From Palaemon carinicauda (Eukaryota; Arthropoda; Malacostraca; Decapoda; Palaemonidae), in NCBI RefSeq assembly GCF_036898095.1, contig NC_090746.1:114865881-114929880 (forward strand): DNA of 64,000 nt. The letters are read 5' to 3'. Both the position numbers and the translations under genes were made by a program. Positions 1 through 11,572 of the stretch are shown here, piece by piece. Numbering within the stretch: position 1 is the stretch's first letter; every line of letters starts with the position of its first letter. A model generated the notes under the pieces. It was not told where the DNA came from, made no database searches, and worked only from the letters and a program-made list of their open reading frames with translations.

Positions 1-2
1 TA

Positions 3-1463
3 GACCTGGCGGACGCATACTGGCACATACCAATGAACCATCACGCTTCCTCCTACCTTGGATTCCGACTCCAACGGAAAAGCTATGCCTTCCGGGCCAT
101 GCCCTTCGGACTCAACGTGGCCCCTCGGATATTCACAAAGCTAGCGGACGCAGTAGTACAACAGCTCCACATCCGAAACGTCCAGGTGATGGCCTACCTC
201 GACGACTGGCTAGTGTGGGCGCCCTCGCCCGAGGATTGTATAGAATCCTGCAGAAAAGTTACCCAGTTTCTCGAACACCTGGGATTCCAGATACACGCGA
301 AAAAGTCTCGCCTATCTCCAGCTCAGAAGTTCCAATGGTTAGGCATCCACTGGAATCTTCAGTCACACCGCCTTTCCATTCCAGCAAAGAAAAGGAAGGA
401 AATAGCAGGGTCTGTCAAGCGACTGTTAAAATCCAAACGGATCTCAAGACGCCAGCAGGAACAAGTTCTAGGCTCTCTACAGTTCGCCTCGATCACAAAC
501 CCAGTGCTTCGTGCACAGCTAAAGGATGCAGCGGGAGTCTGGAGACGTTCCGCATCCATCGCTCGAAGAGACCTCAAGAGACGGCTCCCAAGCAGACTTC
601 GACTTCTTCTAAAGCCGTGGTCAGAAGCGAGGGCCCTAAAAAGGTCCCTTCCTCTCCAACACCCACCTCCATCTCTCAACATCCATACGGACGCTTCGTT
701 GGAGGGTTGGGGAGGTCACTCCCACCAAAAACAGGCTCAAGGCACTTGGTCTCCCCTATTCAAGACGTTTCACATCAACATCTTGGAGGCCATGGCGGTT
801 CTTCTGACGCTGAAGAAACTCTCCCCGCCCCCGTCGATACACATTCGCCTGACCCTGGACAGCTCTGTGGTAGTGCGTTGTCTCAATCGCCAGGGCTCAA
901 GATCGCCCAAGATAAATCAGGTGCTCCTGACAATCTTCCGTCTGGCAGAAAGGAAGAAATGGCACCTGTCTGCAGTTCACCTACAAGGATTCCGCAATGT
1001 GACAGCGGACGCTCTATCTCGGACAAACCCGATAGAGTCGGAATGGTCTCTAGACGCAAGATCATTCGCCTTCATCTCTCACCGAGTCCCAGAACTCCAG
1101 ATCGACCTCTTCGCAACGAGCGACAACCATCAACTTCCTCGATATGTAGCCCCGTACGAGGACCCCAAAGCGGAAGCGGTGGACGCCATGACCTTGGATT
1201 GGAACAGATGGGCCAAGATTTACCTGTTCCCTCCCACCAATCTTCTGCTGAAAGTCCTCTCCAAATTGAGAACCTTCAAAGGGACAGCAGCTCTAGTGGC
1301 TCCCAAGTGGCCCCGCAGCAACTGGTACCCCTTGATCCTGGAGATGCAGCCAACGCTGATCCCCCTCCCGGACCCAGTTCTCTCCCAGCAAATACAGAAG
1401 TCGACTGTCTTCGCTTCATCATCGAAAATCAAGGACCTTCATCTCATGATTTTCTCACCCTAG
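3..1463 (+). CDS. DIRS reverse transcriptase-RNase H polyprotein (5' partial)
   Basis: This frame enters from outside the window and stays open to a stop at 1461-1463. It opens in the RT palm (DLADAYWHIP, motif A type), has the active-site motif YLDDW near nucleotides 195-210, then an RNase H domain beginning IHTDASLEGWGG (about nucleotides 683-718) with later conserved segments NILEA and DALSR. The C-terminal part (DLFATSDNHQLPRY, then LFPPTNLLLKVL) is the conserved tail found downstream of RNase H in DIRS polyproteins. The role is copying element RNA into DNA. The first methionine at 33 is internal, so it is not the real start. The 3' end overlaps the recombinase frame by about 250 bases in another register, as is usual in DIRS elements. 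No inactivating change is visible. Confidence 0.88.
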   Translation, partial: DLADAYWHIPMNHHASSYLGFRLQRKSYAFRAMPFGLNVAPRIFTKLADAVVQQLHIRNVQVMAYLDDWLVWAPSPEDCIESCRKVTQFLEHLGFQIHAKKSRLSPAQKFQWLGIHWNLQSHRLSIPAKKRKEIAGSVKRLLKSKRISRRQQEQVLGSLQFASITNPVLRAQLKDAAGVWRRSASIARRDLKRRLPSRLRLLLKPWSEARALKRSLPLQHPPPSLNIHTDASLEGWGGHSHQKQAQGTWSPLFKTFHINILEAMAVLLTLKKLSPPPSIHIRLTLDSSVVVRCLNRQGSRSPKINQVLLTIFRLAERKKWHLSAVHLQGFRNVTADALSRTNPIESEWSLDARSFAFISHRVPELQIDLFATSDNHQLPRYVAPYEDPKAEAVDAMTLDWNRWAKIYLFPPTNLLLKVLSKLRTFKGTAALVAPKWPRSNWYPLILEMQPTLIPLPDPVLSQQIQKSTVFASSSKIKDLHLMIFSP

Positions 1464-2434
1464 CCGCTAAGAAAAGGTTTGGGATTTCGAAGAAGAGTCT
1501 AGACTTCCTCGAGGAATACAAGACCGAATCCACGAGAAGGCAATACGAATCGTCTTGGAGGAAATGGGTCTCCTTCGTCAAGGCAAAGAACCCCTCGAAA
1601 ATCACTATAGATTTTTGCATGTCCTTCTTCATTCACCTTCATGGACAAGGCTTGGCAGCCAACACGATTTCTACTTGCAAATCGGCCTTGACCAGACCTT
1701 TGTCATACGCCTTCCAAATAGATCTGTCTAGCGACATCTTCAACAAACTACCGAAGGCCTGTGCCCGTTTACGACCGGCACCCCCTCCGAGACCAATCAC
1801 TTGGTCTCTAGACAAAGTTCTCCACTTCGCCTCCAACTTGGACAATGATTCATGCCCTCTTAAGGACCTGACTCAGAAAGTTATATTTCTCTTCGCTCTA
1901 GCTTCGGGAGCCCGAGTCAGCGAAATAGTGGCACTATCTAGAGAAGAGGGACATATCGTTTTCAACGATTCAGGAGACCTCTCCCTCTTCCCTGATCCGA
2001 CGTTTCTCGCAAAGAACGAATTACCTACCAAACGATGGGGCCCGTGGAGGATATGCCCCTTGAAGGAAGATGCCTCTCTATGTCCAGTAGAGAGCCTTAA
2101 GGTCTATCTTCATAGAACTTCAAACTTTGGTGGAGGCCAACTCTTCAAAGGAGAAACATCGGGCAGCGACCTGTCACTGAAACAATTGAGAGCAAAAATC
2201 ACCTACTTCATTCGCAGAGCGGATCCAGACAGTACACCCGCTGGTCATGATCCTAGGAAAGTCGCTTCGTCTCTGAATTTCTTTCAGAGTATGGATTTCG
2301 AAAGCCTCAAGAACTATACAGGCTGGAAATCCTCGCGTGTTTTCTTTAAACATTATGCGAAACAAGTGCACGAAGTGAAACATTTTGTGGTAGCCGCAGG
2401 TAGTGTTATGAAACCTGCTCTGAACTCTGCTTAG
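1208..2434 (+). CDS. DIRS tyrosine recombinase (integrase), intact
   Basis: A 408-codon frame if read from the methionine at 1208; the reading frame is open from 215, so the start is uncertain. The N-terminal core-binding part runs from about nucleotide 1480 (SLDFLEEYKTESTRRQYESS). The catalytic part carries the first arginine in ALASGARVSEI (about 1894-1926), the H-x-x-R box in AGHDPRKVASS (about 2240-2272), and the nucleophile region GWKSSRVFFKHYAKQ (about 2323-2367), where the tyrosine of HYAK is the candidate nucleophile. Tyrosine recombinases of DIRS elements join a circular DNA copy to the target without making a target-site duplication. All expected catalytic residues are present and no stop interrupts them. 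Functional activity is inference. Confidence 0.87.
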   Translation: MGQDLPVPSHQSSAESPLQIENLQRDSSSSGSQVAPQQLVPLDPGDAANADPPPGPSSLPANTEVDCLRFIIENQGPSSHDFLTLAAKKRFGISKKSLDFLEEYKTESTRRQYESSWRKWVSFVKAKNPSKITIDFCMSFFIHLHGQGLAANTISTCKSALTRPLSYAFQIDLSSDIFNKLPKACARLRPAPPPRPITWSLDKVLHFASNLDNDSCPLKDLTQKVIFLFALASGARVSEIVALSREEGHIVFNDSGDLSLFPDPTFLAKNELPTKRWGPWRICPLKEDASLCPVESLKVYLHRTSNFGGGQLFKGETSGSDLSLKQLRAKITYFIRRADPDSTPAGHDPRKVASSLNFFQSMDFESLKNYTGWKSSRVFFKHYAKQVHEVKHFVVAAGSVMKPALNSA

Positions 2435-3258
2435 AACAGTGAGTTATTAGGGACTCTAACTCGTCGGGTGCCTATGTTGACCCTCAAGTGATACGTAGTG
2501 AAGCAGAAACCACCTTGTGTTTTCTTTAACTGTTCTTACCTCAGGTGAAATGTCATAGTAGATTACCACATGAGTGCTACATGCCACGTGCATGACGTGT
2601 GTTACATAAAGACTAACGTTCCGTAGAACGAGTGCCTACTAATACTTGATTCTTCCCTTTCAGACTCAAGAGCACGCCTTTATGACTATGTACATTTTTA
2701 TCAATGTAAATGTTTTTTACTATTTATTGCATGACATGTATTGATTTACCTGCAATTATATAATAAAATGTCTATTTTATTACTTGTGCGTCTCCCTTGC
2801 TCCTTTCTTACTATGAAATATACTAATTGTCATAGTTTTATTACCCTTTATTCTTGGTTAAGGAAAATGCCAGGATTTACTCCGGGCATTTATTTATATA
2901 GAGCAAGTAAGTTTCCTTAGCGAATACTTACTCAATTATGAAGATGAGTCAACTCCATGCACGAAGTGTACAACCACCACTTCTTCAAGTTTGTTTCGAC
3001 GCGAATACCAAATCGCTCTGACTTATCTTATGGATCTCATTGTTCCTTCAGCCTATATGAATAGCCTTCCCATGACCACTTTGATCTCAGCATAGCCCGT
3101 GGGGACTTCCATGCCAGGGGGGCAGGAAGGCAACTGCCTCACGGTAGCTCTAGTATAGACCACTATGCTTTCGGCTCAATGTTTTAGCACTCACTTATAA
3201 AGGGGAAAAAGTCTACCACGATACACTAATTCTCTGGTACTCTTCCATCAGCCCAAAA
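2435..3258 (+). other. Non-coding 3' region of the DIRS element
   Basis: No credible frame. A polyadenylation-type AATAAA lies near 2762. The last ~35 bases (about 3225-3258) sit where the complement of the unseen left end is expected in the internal complementary region. Confidence 0.5.
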
Positions 3259-3320
3259 AACGGATTTTGAGCGAAGCGAAAAATCTATTTTTGGGTGAGA
3301 TAGCCATGGCGTCCTGATGG
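3259..3320 (+). repeat. DIRS internal complementary region, right half
   Basis: A 62-bp segment that is the exact reverse complement of the element's right extremity (3716-3777). In DIRS elements the internal complementary region pairs with both ends and templates completion of a circular DNA. The bases just before it should then mirror the missing left end. Confidence 0.75.
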
Positions 3321-3777
3321 ACCCACCCTGTCTGTGATCAGGTCCCGCCCTGCGCCGCTGTATCATGGTGATGAGCGAGCTCCAGACTTTCGGAATGAGG
3401 ACGGACGTGACGTCATCAAAAGCAATGGCGTCCGTCTGTTTACATCGCGAGTACCGATATCGCCACATCTAGATCGGCTGCGGCTCAGCTCCCAGCCACT
3501 CCCTGTCCGCCATATTGAAGCGTTAACTCTATATGGGGTGCAGATAGCTATGTGGCACGTTTATACATGCGTGTCCCCTGTTGATACACGATGTCTTAAG
3601 GGGAAACCCTTAGGATACTCGCTCCAGAAGTTAGAATTCTGTGATAACCTGTGGTTTAATTCTCTGGGAAAATCCTAGTAGTGATTACCCAAGGAAGCTA
3701 CCAAAAAGGATCCTTCCATCAGGACGCCATGGCTATCTCACCCAAAAATAGATTTTTCGCTTCGCTCAAAATCCGTT
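3321..3777 (+). repeat. Right terminal repeat of DIRS element
   Basis: It ends with GCTCAAAATCCGTT at 3777. An open stretch at 3334-3678 has no recognisable protein and is probably chance coding within the repeat. Confidence 0.65.
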
Positions 3778-3954
3778 ATAACTTTTACAACTCAGACAAT
3801 GAAGTAGACAGTTCTTATGTACATATATAGTATTTTTACAATTCGCCCAATGAATGTTTCTGATGCAAAATATATTTGTATGAAAAATATCTACTCTAGA
3901 TTTTCCCTGGGCATTACTTATTATTGGGGATAACTGATTTTGTTTCATTTGTTG

Positions 3955-4190
3955 ATGTCAGCTACCCCCCAAAATTGGGGGAAGTGCCTTGGTATATGTA
4001 TGTATGTATTCAAATAAGCCATATATATTTTTGATACATTAATGTCTGGATTCTCTTAGCGACCTCAGGATCAGAGCCCCAGGGGAAATCACACAAAGAC
4101 AAGAGCTTGGGTCCGGCCGGGAATCGAACCCTGGTCGGCAAGCTTGTATAGACAGTGACTAAGCCACTTGGCCACGAAGAAAGATAAATG
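3955..4190 (-). mobile_element. tRNA-derived SINE
   Basis: Read on the minus strand, 4183 to 4112 resembles a tRNA gene. It has an A-box-like TGGCTTAGTCACTG and a B-box GGTTCGATTCC (complement of 4120-4130), which are the internal RNA polymerase III promoter elements. A tRNA-unrelated body follows, then a CATA-repeat tail near 4000 and a short C-rich segment at 3960-3985. The lack of a foldable acceptor stem and the long body argue against a functional tRNA. Whether 3955-4000 belongs to the same element is uncertain. Confidence 0.72.
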
Positions 4191-4321
4191 TATTACTTAT
4201 TTTATAAGCAAATAGAAAACAGTCCTTGACATATTTGGAAATCATAGATGTACATGTGTCTTTCGTCATCTATATTAAAGAATATCTGATTATTTAATGG
4301 AATGTATATTTTTTTTTATAG

Positions 4322-4453
4322 GAGGAGGAGTACCCACGCGTCCTTGTTTCTGTGTTTGTGATCAAACCGACGCCATTTTTGGAGGAAATGTTGGATAAAG
4401 TAGAACGACTGAACTATCCCAAGAATAGGATTAATCTTCTTGTTTATAATCAG
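4322..4453 (+). CDS. Plod: PLOD (lysyl hydroxylase/glycosyltransferase) exon a
   Basis: An exon of 132 bp, 44 codons, phase 0 at both ends, between an acceptor after a T-rich tract (AG at 4320-4321) and a donor GTTTGT at 4454. The translation contains VLVSVFVIKPTPFLEEML and ends NLLVYNQ. It matches the segment of procollagen-lysine 2-oxoglutarate 5-dioxygenases where 'VFI-QPTPF' opens the second glycosyltransferase-like region. PLOD enzymes act in the ER lumen, hydroxylating collagen lysines and in some members adding sugars. Upstream exons were not found before this one; a DIRS element fills most of that space. Family assignment is from recalled conserved motifs and is supported by the next three exons continuing in order. 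Confidence 0.88.
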
Positions 4454-7400
4454 GTTTGTAACTTGGCTGTCATTTAATGAAATATACTTGTGCTCAGTTT
4501 CCTTTCATGTGCTCTGTAGATGAAGAAAATTGATACACCTTTAATGTGTTGTTAAATATATTGCCTGTGTTAGAATTTCAAGTTCATGTTGATATTTACT
4601 TTCAAAACAATAATATAAATGAAATACATATCTGAGTAAATACTGGTTACAAGGTTTGAATTTTATTCTCATATCAATCAGCTTAGGGAAACCTAGTCAT
4701 GTATCTTGATTTGTCTGCATTTTCATTCAGTTTTATCTTCCCATATCAAATGTATTTGGGTTTCCATGATGCGCATTACCATATCTAAGTATATAGTAGA
4801 AAGTCTTCTTTTTGGAACCTTTCAGGAAACAAATTGTGTTAGGTACTTTACTGATGTTTATTATGTTTCATGATTCTTATCTCTCTGATGTGTTATTTAT
4901 TTTAGGATTAATGATGTTTGGCAAGGAACAGTAGCAGGGAAATTAAATTAAGTTTTTTTTTCCCTGGTATGTAATATTTTAGACATTCTTGTATGTCCAT
5001 CTGCAAGTTTTTAGAAAAATGGAAACATATTTCCGTGAACCTCCCCTGATGTTCATATTACTTCTCTCTCGAATCAAGTCAATATTGTCCTTTACGCCCA
5101 AAATTAAAAAGTTTCCTATTTTTTTTCCCTTCCCTAGACACTTCCAGTATAGTAATGAGTCAGTCCAGCAGCTATTGAAAATAACAATGGTTTGGGCATA
5201 CCATACAATCTTTTGTCTTTCAGTCTTTGCATCATTCTCTTGATTAGTTGATGGTGCCCCTTACTCCAGATTGTTTAGTTATTCAAGTTTTTAGTGTTAT
5301 TGGAGATGTCTTCTGGATTTGTTAGTACTGTAATTACTACATAGATTGTACAGAGGAATTTTTTCTGGTCTAACCATACAATCTTTTGTCTTTATCTTTG
5401 CATCGTTCTCTGTTTGGTTGATGGTGCCCCTTACTCCGGATTGTTTGGTTATTTAAGTTTTTAGTGCTATTGGAGATGTCTTCTGGATCTGTTAGTACTG
5501 TAATTACTACATAGATTGTACAAAGGAATTTTTTTGGGGCTATCTTTATTTCTTATTCACTTTGTGTCTTGTGTGGAGGTCAGTATGAGGATTTAAAAAA
5601 TCTTTATAAGGAGTGCAAAGGCCTTACTATTCTTCTTATGAGAAAGTATGTCCCTATGGTTGCAGACCAAATTAAAAGTTACCAGCATAAAAGAAAACTT
5701 ACTTTTAGTTACAGGAAAATCCAGAGAAGACTCTACTAGCTGATTATAGTGGGGATGAGAACAATAATACCATTCCTGCCATTAACGAGTCTAGCTTTAA
5801 TATTGATGAGCTTCAAAAGCTCTTAACTTCTTTAAATTATTTTGTGAAATCTAAGGCCAATGAGTTTTTGCCAATGGCAATATTTTAAACAGACCTGCCC
5901 TGTTTCGATCCCAAGCCTAAATCAAGTTTTGTTAGAGGTTTTAGTGCATCATCCAGTAAGGGTTCGGGTGGTGTACAGCCCATCACAGATTTGAGATCCT
6001 CTCATAGAGCTTCAAATTGTATATTTAATTTAGACCATTCTGCTACAAACCTTCTCCTCGCAATCCAGTCCGCTCTATAAAACCACTAAATCGGGAGGCA
6101 GAAGACTGAGTTGGTAGCCTGTGTGGTGTGGCATATTGAATGATATCATTAGAGAGAAATATATACATCTAATAAATAAATGTTAAAATTTTTAGCCAAC
6201 ATTTAATAAATAAATGTTAAAATTTTTTGCCAAAACTGATAGATTATATCATGTTTCAGATGGCAGTGCACATCGTTCACATACAAACTTAATCCCTATC
6301 ACATCATGGGTTAGCTCTCTCGATGTAAATGTAGGGGCAAGTACCTCAAATGCCGAAATGACTTTCTTGACAAAAGAATGTGCAAAGGTTCCCATACAAA
6401 GTAAAACAAAGTATGCAAACGGGATGACTAGTAAGTAATGTCTTGAAAAATCCTTCAGAAAAGGAAGATGATGATTAAGAGAACACAGTGGAAGAGCCTG
6501 ACTTATGAGGTATCTTCTTTAAAGAAACTTATCTCTGAAAGGTATCCAAATATGTTGCTTGCATTATATCTTATGCTGTTTTTCTTCCAAGTTGTCGGAA
6601 ACCGCTACTTCCATGACAATGTATACCTCTCATTTTTCTGAGATTGTTTTGAATAAGATCAATAAATTGTTATCTCAAATTATGAGAGAGGGTTGTAATT
6701 CAAGTTCTCATTAGTATTTAATAGTTCTATCCCAGAAAGACATTCTGACTTTTATAAGAAAAGTCAATTACCTAATCTTTTTCAAAATGAAAGTCGAATC
6801 TCCTATCTTGAACCCGTCATTAATGCTGATAGACGTAAATCTCTAAGTACAGAGTTTCCCATCTGGGTTATGAGAGAGATGCTGTTTATCGATAATAAAG
6901 TGGGAAGTATTCTAAAAATACTCCCTTTTGCAGAATACGTCGAGGGATATTTCTAATCTTATAGAAGAGAAATTTGCAGCTAACAGGATTTGAATCATAA
7001 TTTTATTATCTGACTTTACATAAAACTGTTTCAGATGGGACTTCAGAGGCTATTGGAGCCTTTGTGAGTTTCATGAATAAGAGAAGAGAGTAGATATGTG
7101 CCGCTTTGGTTAGGATAGTGTCGGATGAGCAGAAACATTTACTGATTTCTTCCAGTATTTTTGGTCTAGTAATAGATGTGTACAGTAATCTTTTGCCATA
7201 TTGTGGTTCACTTATCACTCCCTCAGTACACCTCTGATTTATAAATACGTATGTAAAAACCTATATCGTGGACTCCTCTTCGTATCATGGGTTTCTGAGG
7301 GCAGAAAAGTTTTATATCTTTCGTGTTTTAATTGTTTTTTGTGAAAAATAGTAATTTTTGGCCCTAAAACTAATAAAGGAAATTAAAGTACAGTGATACT

Positions 7401-9050
7401 ATATATAATCGTGTAGCTTACGATCTCGCATATTCTGTAACCCCCAAATTTTCACCCGTAGAATATAGTTTTATCATGTGCAGTATTTCAACTTTCGTTT
7501 GATAGTAAACTATTATTGTAGTTGTTACAAATGCTGTTAAGTAGAATATGACTAATATATTTAAAAGGTATATGAAAAAGTAAATTACACAAATCTACCT
7601 AAAGAATGGGAAGAAAAAGTCAATAATTTCCTAAGCTTTGTAATCAAGCACCTAAAAGCTAAAAAAGATGGAATTATCATGCTTTGGCTGTAGGGATGAA
7701 ACTCCCCTAAACGTCAAAATCCCATAAAAATTGACATTAAATAAAATATGAGAAAACTATTTTCTACAAACGACCTATCTTTATATGGTAAAATATATAT
7801 TATAGTTCATGTAACAGTGCTCTCTTTTAGCAAGGAAAAAAAAATCCTCTGTAGTTTGCTTTAATCATCTAATTTGGAAAGCATATTATGATCATAAACA
7901 ATGGAAAACACCTATATTTGCTATTTTTATTTTATAAAACGATATTATGTAAAAATTACATACATTATTACAATATTTGTTTTAGATACACTGTGTTAGA
8001 TTTATATGAATAAGTGATTAGGTAAAAAGTTATTATTTTTGGAAAACAATTTAGAGTTTTGAGTTTCAAACTTTAGTTTGAGACGGTTCATTACCAAGAA
8101 CTAAATTACAGGTGATTCTATGGTGTTAATTGATTTTTTTTTTTTTTTTTCAAATTATAAGTGATCTATTCCTTTCCTTCACTGGCTACCACCTCCATCA
8201 TAGTGTGGGAGACAGCAAAATGAACATCAGTTGGGTTCATAGATATAGACAGAATTTTGATATTAAAATTTTTTAGTTTTATACTCACCTGATGTTCATG
8301 TACATGCTCACCCTCCTATCCACTAACTAGTGGCATCAAGAGGATAGGGAATAGTTTTGACTCAGATTATAAAAACAAAAGACGGTACTGCGTATCCAAG
8401 CCATTGTTATTGCCGTTATATGCTAGATTGTTTCATTATTATCCTAGAGGCCAAGTTTATTGAAATGGAAGAAATGTCAGATTTTTCAATTTTTGGGGTA
8501 AATGTTGGTATTAATCGAGCTTCTTGAAAGAAACTATATAGACATAAGGTGAGTATAGAAATAATGAAGTGTAATATTGAAATTCTGTTATTTATATAAG
8601 GTTGGAAAAGGGTAGAATATGCAATAATTAGCAATAAAATATGGAAGAAAAAATAGTTTCAAGTCTTTAAGTTTGAATAGAAAGTAAAGTTGTCTACATT
8701 AAATAACATTAGAATGTACAGTGGTCAACTCTGCTTTCAACAAGGAAGTTTTGTATTTCAATTTTATTGAAAGCTTTTATAATTTAATGTACATTTGCCA
8801 TTTTATTAGTAAGCTTTAAAGATATTGAAAGAGTTATAGTGAAAACTCATATTGTAACCTGGATGATGATCATTGTGTAGTTTAAGTGATTTCATTCTTA
8901 CCACTAAGGATTAGCATTAATATTGCAGGACTGTACCCCTAAATCCATCACACTCATATTATATTTTTTCCCTGCATATGTAAAATTTTTATATCAAAGT
9001 TGCTGCTTGCAACTATTTCAGGTAATAGATAATTTTTTCTCCATATATAG
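4454..9050 (+). other. PLOD intron with decayed repeat sequence
   Basis: AT-rich, no credible exon. It contains the direct duplication at 5201-5540. Between about 5570 and 7250 there are short coding-like scraps in several frames, full of stops, that look like an old retroelement ORF but match no family I can name. At 8120-8390 an inverted pair (TGAACATCAG at about 8221-8230 and CTGATGTTCA at about 8290-8299) around an AT block resembles a decayed DIRS terminus. The remainder holds nothing recognisable. Confidence 0.5.
5201..5540 (+). repeat. Direct tandem duplication, ~170 bp unit, two copies
   Basis: Copies at about 5201-5368 and 5374-5540 both begin CCATACAATCTTTTGTCTTT and share the block ATGGTGCCCCTTACTCC and the ending GGAATTTTTT. 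They differ by scattered substitutions and a small indel. Confidence 0.85.
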
Positions 9051-9178
9051 GTTGCACTACATGAAAAATTAGTCGACTCATGGGCTGAAAAGCAAGAAAA
9101 AAATAAGCTATATAGTTCTGTGAAACTATTACCATTTGGTGGCAAATTGAAGGAATGGCATGCAAGGAATTTAGCCAC
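9051..9178 (+). CDS. Plod: PLOD exon b
   Basis: A 128-bp exon entered in phase 0 after acceptor ...TATATAG and left in phase 2 at donor GTAAGT (9179). The translation runs VALHEKLVDSWAEKQ to LKEWHARNLA plus a split threonine codon. It corresponds to the PLOD stretch after 'LFIHN' and ends in the conserved 'A(D/E)ARN-' element that precedes the donor-sugar and Mn-binding region. Continuity of frame with exon a (phase 0 to 0) and exon c (phase 2 to 2) supports membership of one gene. Confidence 0.87.
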
Positions 9179-9639
9179 GTAAGTCATATTTTTTCTGTAT
9201 TTCACATGTGATATCTCTTATAGGGCTCATATGAAAGGGCAACCTATACAATTTTTCATGTCCTTACTGTCTGTTGCTAGTTTGAACACATTCTGGAACT
9301 TGTGATCAACCTTAATGTCTGATTGGAGTTTTTATTGAAAGTGCACCTGCTTCAGGTAGAGTCATTGCTAAGAGATAATTTTCACAAATATTTAAATGCT
9401 CAAAGTGTATATCTTTACTGTATTAGTGCTGTACTGTACATAATAATGACTTTTCTTCATTGATTCTAGGATGCTTTTGAAATCTGTTATATTATAATTT
9501 AAATTAATCTTGCTCACCGTCCGTTATGCTGTATGTTTTGAAAGCACCACAACTAAAAAATTAGATGATTAAGGGTGTATTTGTATGACTAGCCTCCCAT
9601 ATCTCAATAACTTCTACTGTACTACTATTATGCATGGCT

Positions 9640-10260
9640 ATTTGTGGCCGCCATTTTGGAAATCCTCATTCTTTCTTTGACAGTGTGTTAACCTCTCTCT
9701 GTGTGGTGTTTGTTTTGAGCCAGTTTTTGTGCCTATTGTCAGGGTCTTGAAGGTAGTGGGGTTCTATTAAGTTTGTAAATCTATATTCAATAGTGTCTTC
9801 TGAAATAAGATTGTGTGTGGTCTGTACAGTTTAAGACTCATATGTTATGATATATACATTACCTATAGAAGCAGAGTGTAAAGATAAGGATTGGTGTGAT
9901 GAATGTAGGGATCTCCCAGATTGAATACAGCAGTATTCATCATGCTAAATATAGGATCTGACAGGAGCAAGATAAAAAGGTGAAGAGAGTTAAGCGTTAT
10001 ACTTTTTGTTTGTTAGATGGTATTCTATCTACTGACAGTAATTCGGTTAGTGTTACTCATTGCTTCTTTGAGTAAATAAATTTCCTTTTAATATTAATGA
10101 TATGACTCCTGTTCATTCTAGAGCTTTTACCTCTCCCTCCCCTTATCAAATGTCTTGTACTTGCCCTTCTCCAGATAATTTACCAGGCCCTTCACATTTA
10201 GAATTTCAGCTTTTCATAACCAAAATAAAAAGGAAGTTTTTCAATTTATCCAGTACAGTA
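9640..10260 (+). pseudogene. Decayed gag-like ORF of a retroelement
   Basis: A short readable stretch near 9866-9925 encodes a cysteine pair in a CKDKDWCDECRDLP-type motif followed by stops, similar in style to the first ORF of DIRS elements. It is too damaged for firm assignment. Confidence 0.28.
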
Positions 10261-11572
10261 GAACCTCCTTAATCTCTTGATTCACCAACCGCGGATTCAT
10301 CTTTAGTGTTCTGGACAGTAATACCCCACCCTACGTCATTGATTCATTCAGAGACGTAGGATGGATTTTCAAAAAGTAACTTGTATGTTCCGTATACATG
10401 TACTGAACAAGAAGAAAAAAATTACTTGAAATTTGTGATCATTTATTAAAACCCGATATCTACATTAACCAGCTTCCATGGGAAGCACAGTGCAGTACCG
10501 TACCTGAATGCGTACTGTGCTGCCCTGTCTTATACGGTACACTACTGTATGTGTAGCGTTTGAATGAAATATAAGTTACAGTTAGAAATGGACGGAGAAG
10601 ATCCATTATAAAAAGACGATTGGATGTAATTAATAGATCTTTCTCTGATGGAAGGATCGGGTGGTTCCTATGTTTTGACTACTAGCCACAAATCTTTTCA
10701 TGATAGAAATGTGCTAATATGCCCTTGGGAAAATATCCACTGGCAGATGTCGTTGTTGTTCTTGTTTTAGATTGCCTGGCCCTTACTGCCAGGCACGGGC
10801 TCTTGCACACTTGCAGCCCGTTGGTGTTGGTTGGGTGTTTTTTTGTTTTTGTTTGTAGGTTGTGGGATAATCTCCAACTTTTTTTTGTAAGGTGGTTTGG
10901 GATAGGATGTGAGTTAAGGATGATCAGCAACTTTTATTTGTCGGTAGTTTGGGATAGGATGTTGGTCAGGGATGATCAGCAGGTTGCTTTTCTTATTTTA
11001 GAGGTGCCCCAGCCTCTTTTTGGTCAAAGGAAACGAAGAAGGTGACGGAGGGAAGGAGGCATCCTCCCCAAAAGAGCCCACTGGCTCCCATCATTTAGTT
11101 GGAGAGAAAGAGGTACAGCAGTAAGTCCCGATGAGTAGAAGGGCTCGGGAAGGAGTTGGGAAAGGTTTTGTTCGTGATATTGGTTTAGAGGAAGTAAAAA
11201 ACTTCCTTAGTAGCTTGAGCTTAAGTTTTTAGGATGAGCAATAGTATAAAGTTTCAGCTGAGTAGGACAGAGCTGAAAATAAGAAATTGGTTAGCGGATG
11301 TGAGTGGTAGAGAAAGGATGAAATAAACATTCCTATACCTGAAAATACCAGAACAAAAATGAAAATAAAATTTTGATAATTTATTGTGGTCATTGAGACG
11401 TCTACGTGCTTTCAGATTTAATGTTTAGTTTGGAGGGATTCCTGAACTTCAATAAAGAGAGAAGAAATATTGCAAGTGGAAGAAGAGCTAAAAAGAGGTT
11501 AAGCATGGTTTAAGTTAGGTTACTTGAGTTCAAACTGGTGCTGGTATTATTTTATCTAGGGGGAGGGTATCT

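Larger units (their letters stand above)
1..3777 (+). mobile_element. DIRS-type retrotransposon, 3' part (left end outside the window)
   Basis: The element contains, in order, a reverse transcriptase/RNase H frame, an overlapping tyrosine-recombinase frame, about 0.8 kb of non-coding sequence, an internal complementary segment (3259-3320) and a right terminal repeat ending at 3777. This is the layout known for DIRS retrotransposons, which lack LTRs and use a tyrosine recombinase instead of a DDE integrase. Positions 3259-3320 and 3716-3777 are exact reverse complements over 62 bp. The left terminal repeat and the first part of the coding region lie upstream of the window. Both visible frames are free of stops and frameshifts, unlike every other DIRS copy here, so this is probably the youngest DIRS insertion in the window. 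The right-hand block 3259-3777 could instead be an independent foldback element, but its position and the internal/terminal repeat geometry favour a DIRS end. Confidence 0.82.

Noticed and set aside
359..682. 107-codon minus-strand frame
   Set aside because: It is antisense to the RT-RNase H frame of the DIRS element.
4112..4183. Possible functional tRNA gene on the minus strand
   Set aside because: It has A- and B-box motifs but is followed by a SINE body and tail, and no acceptor stem is evident.
10719..11045. 108-codon frame with hydrophobic stretches
   Set aside because: Low-complexity T/G-rich sequence in a retroelement-like region; no family signature.
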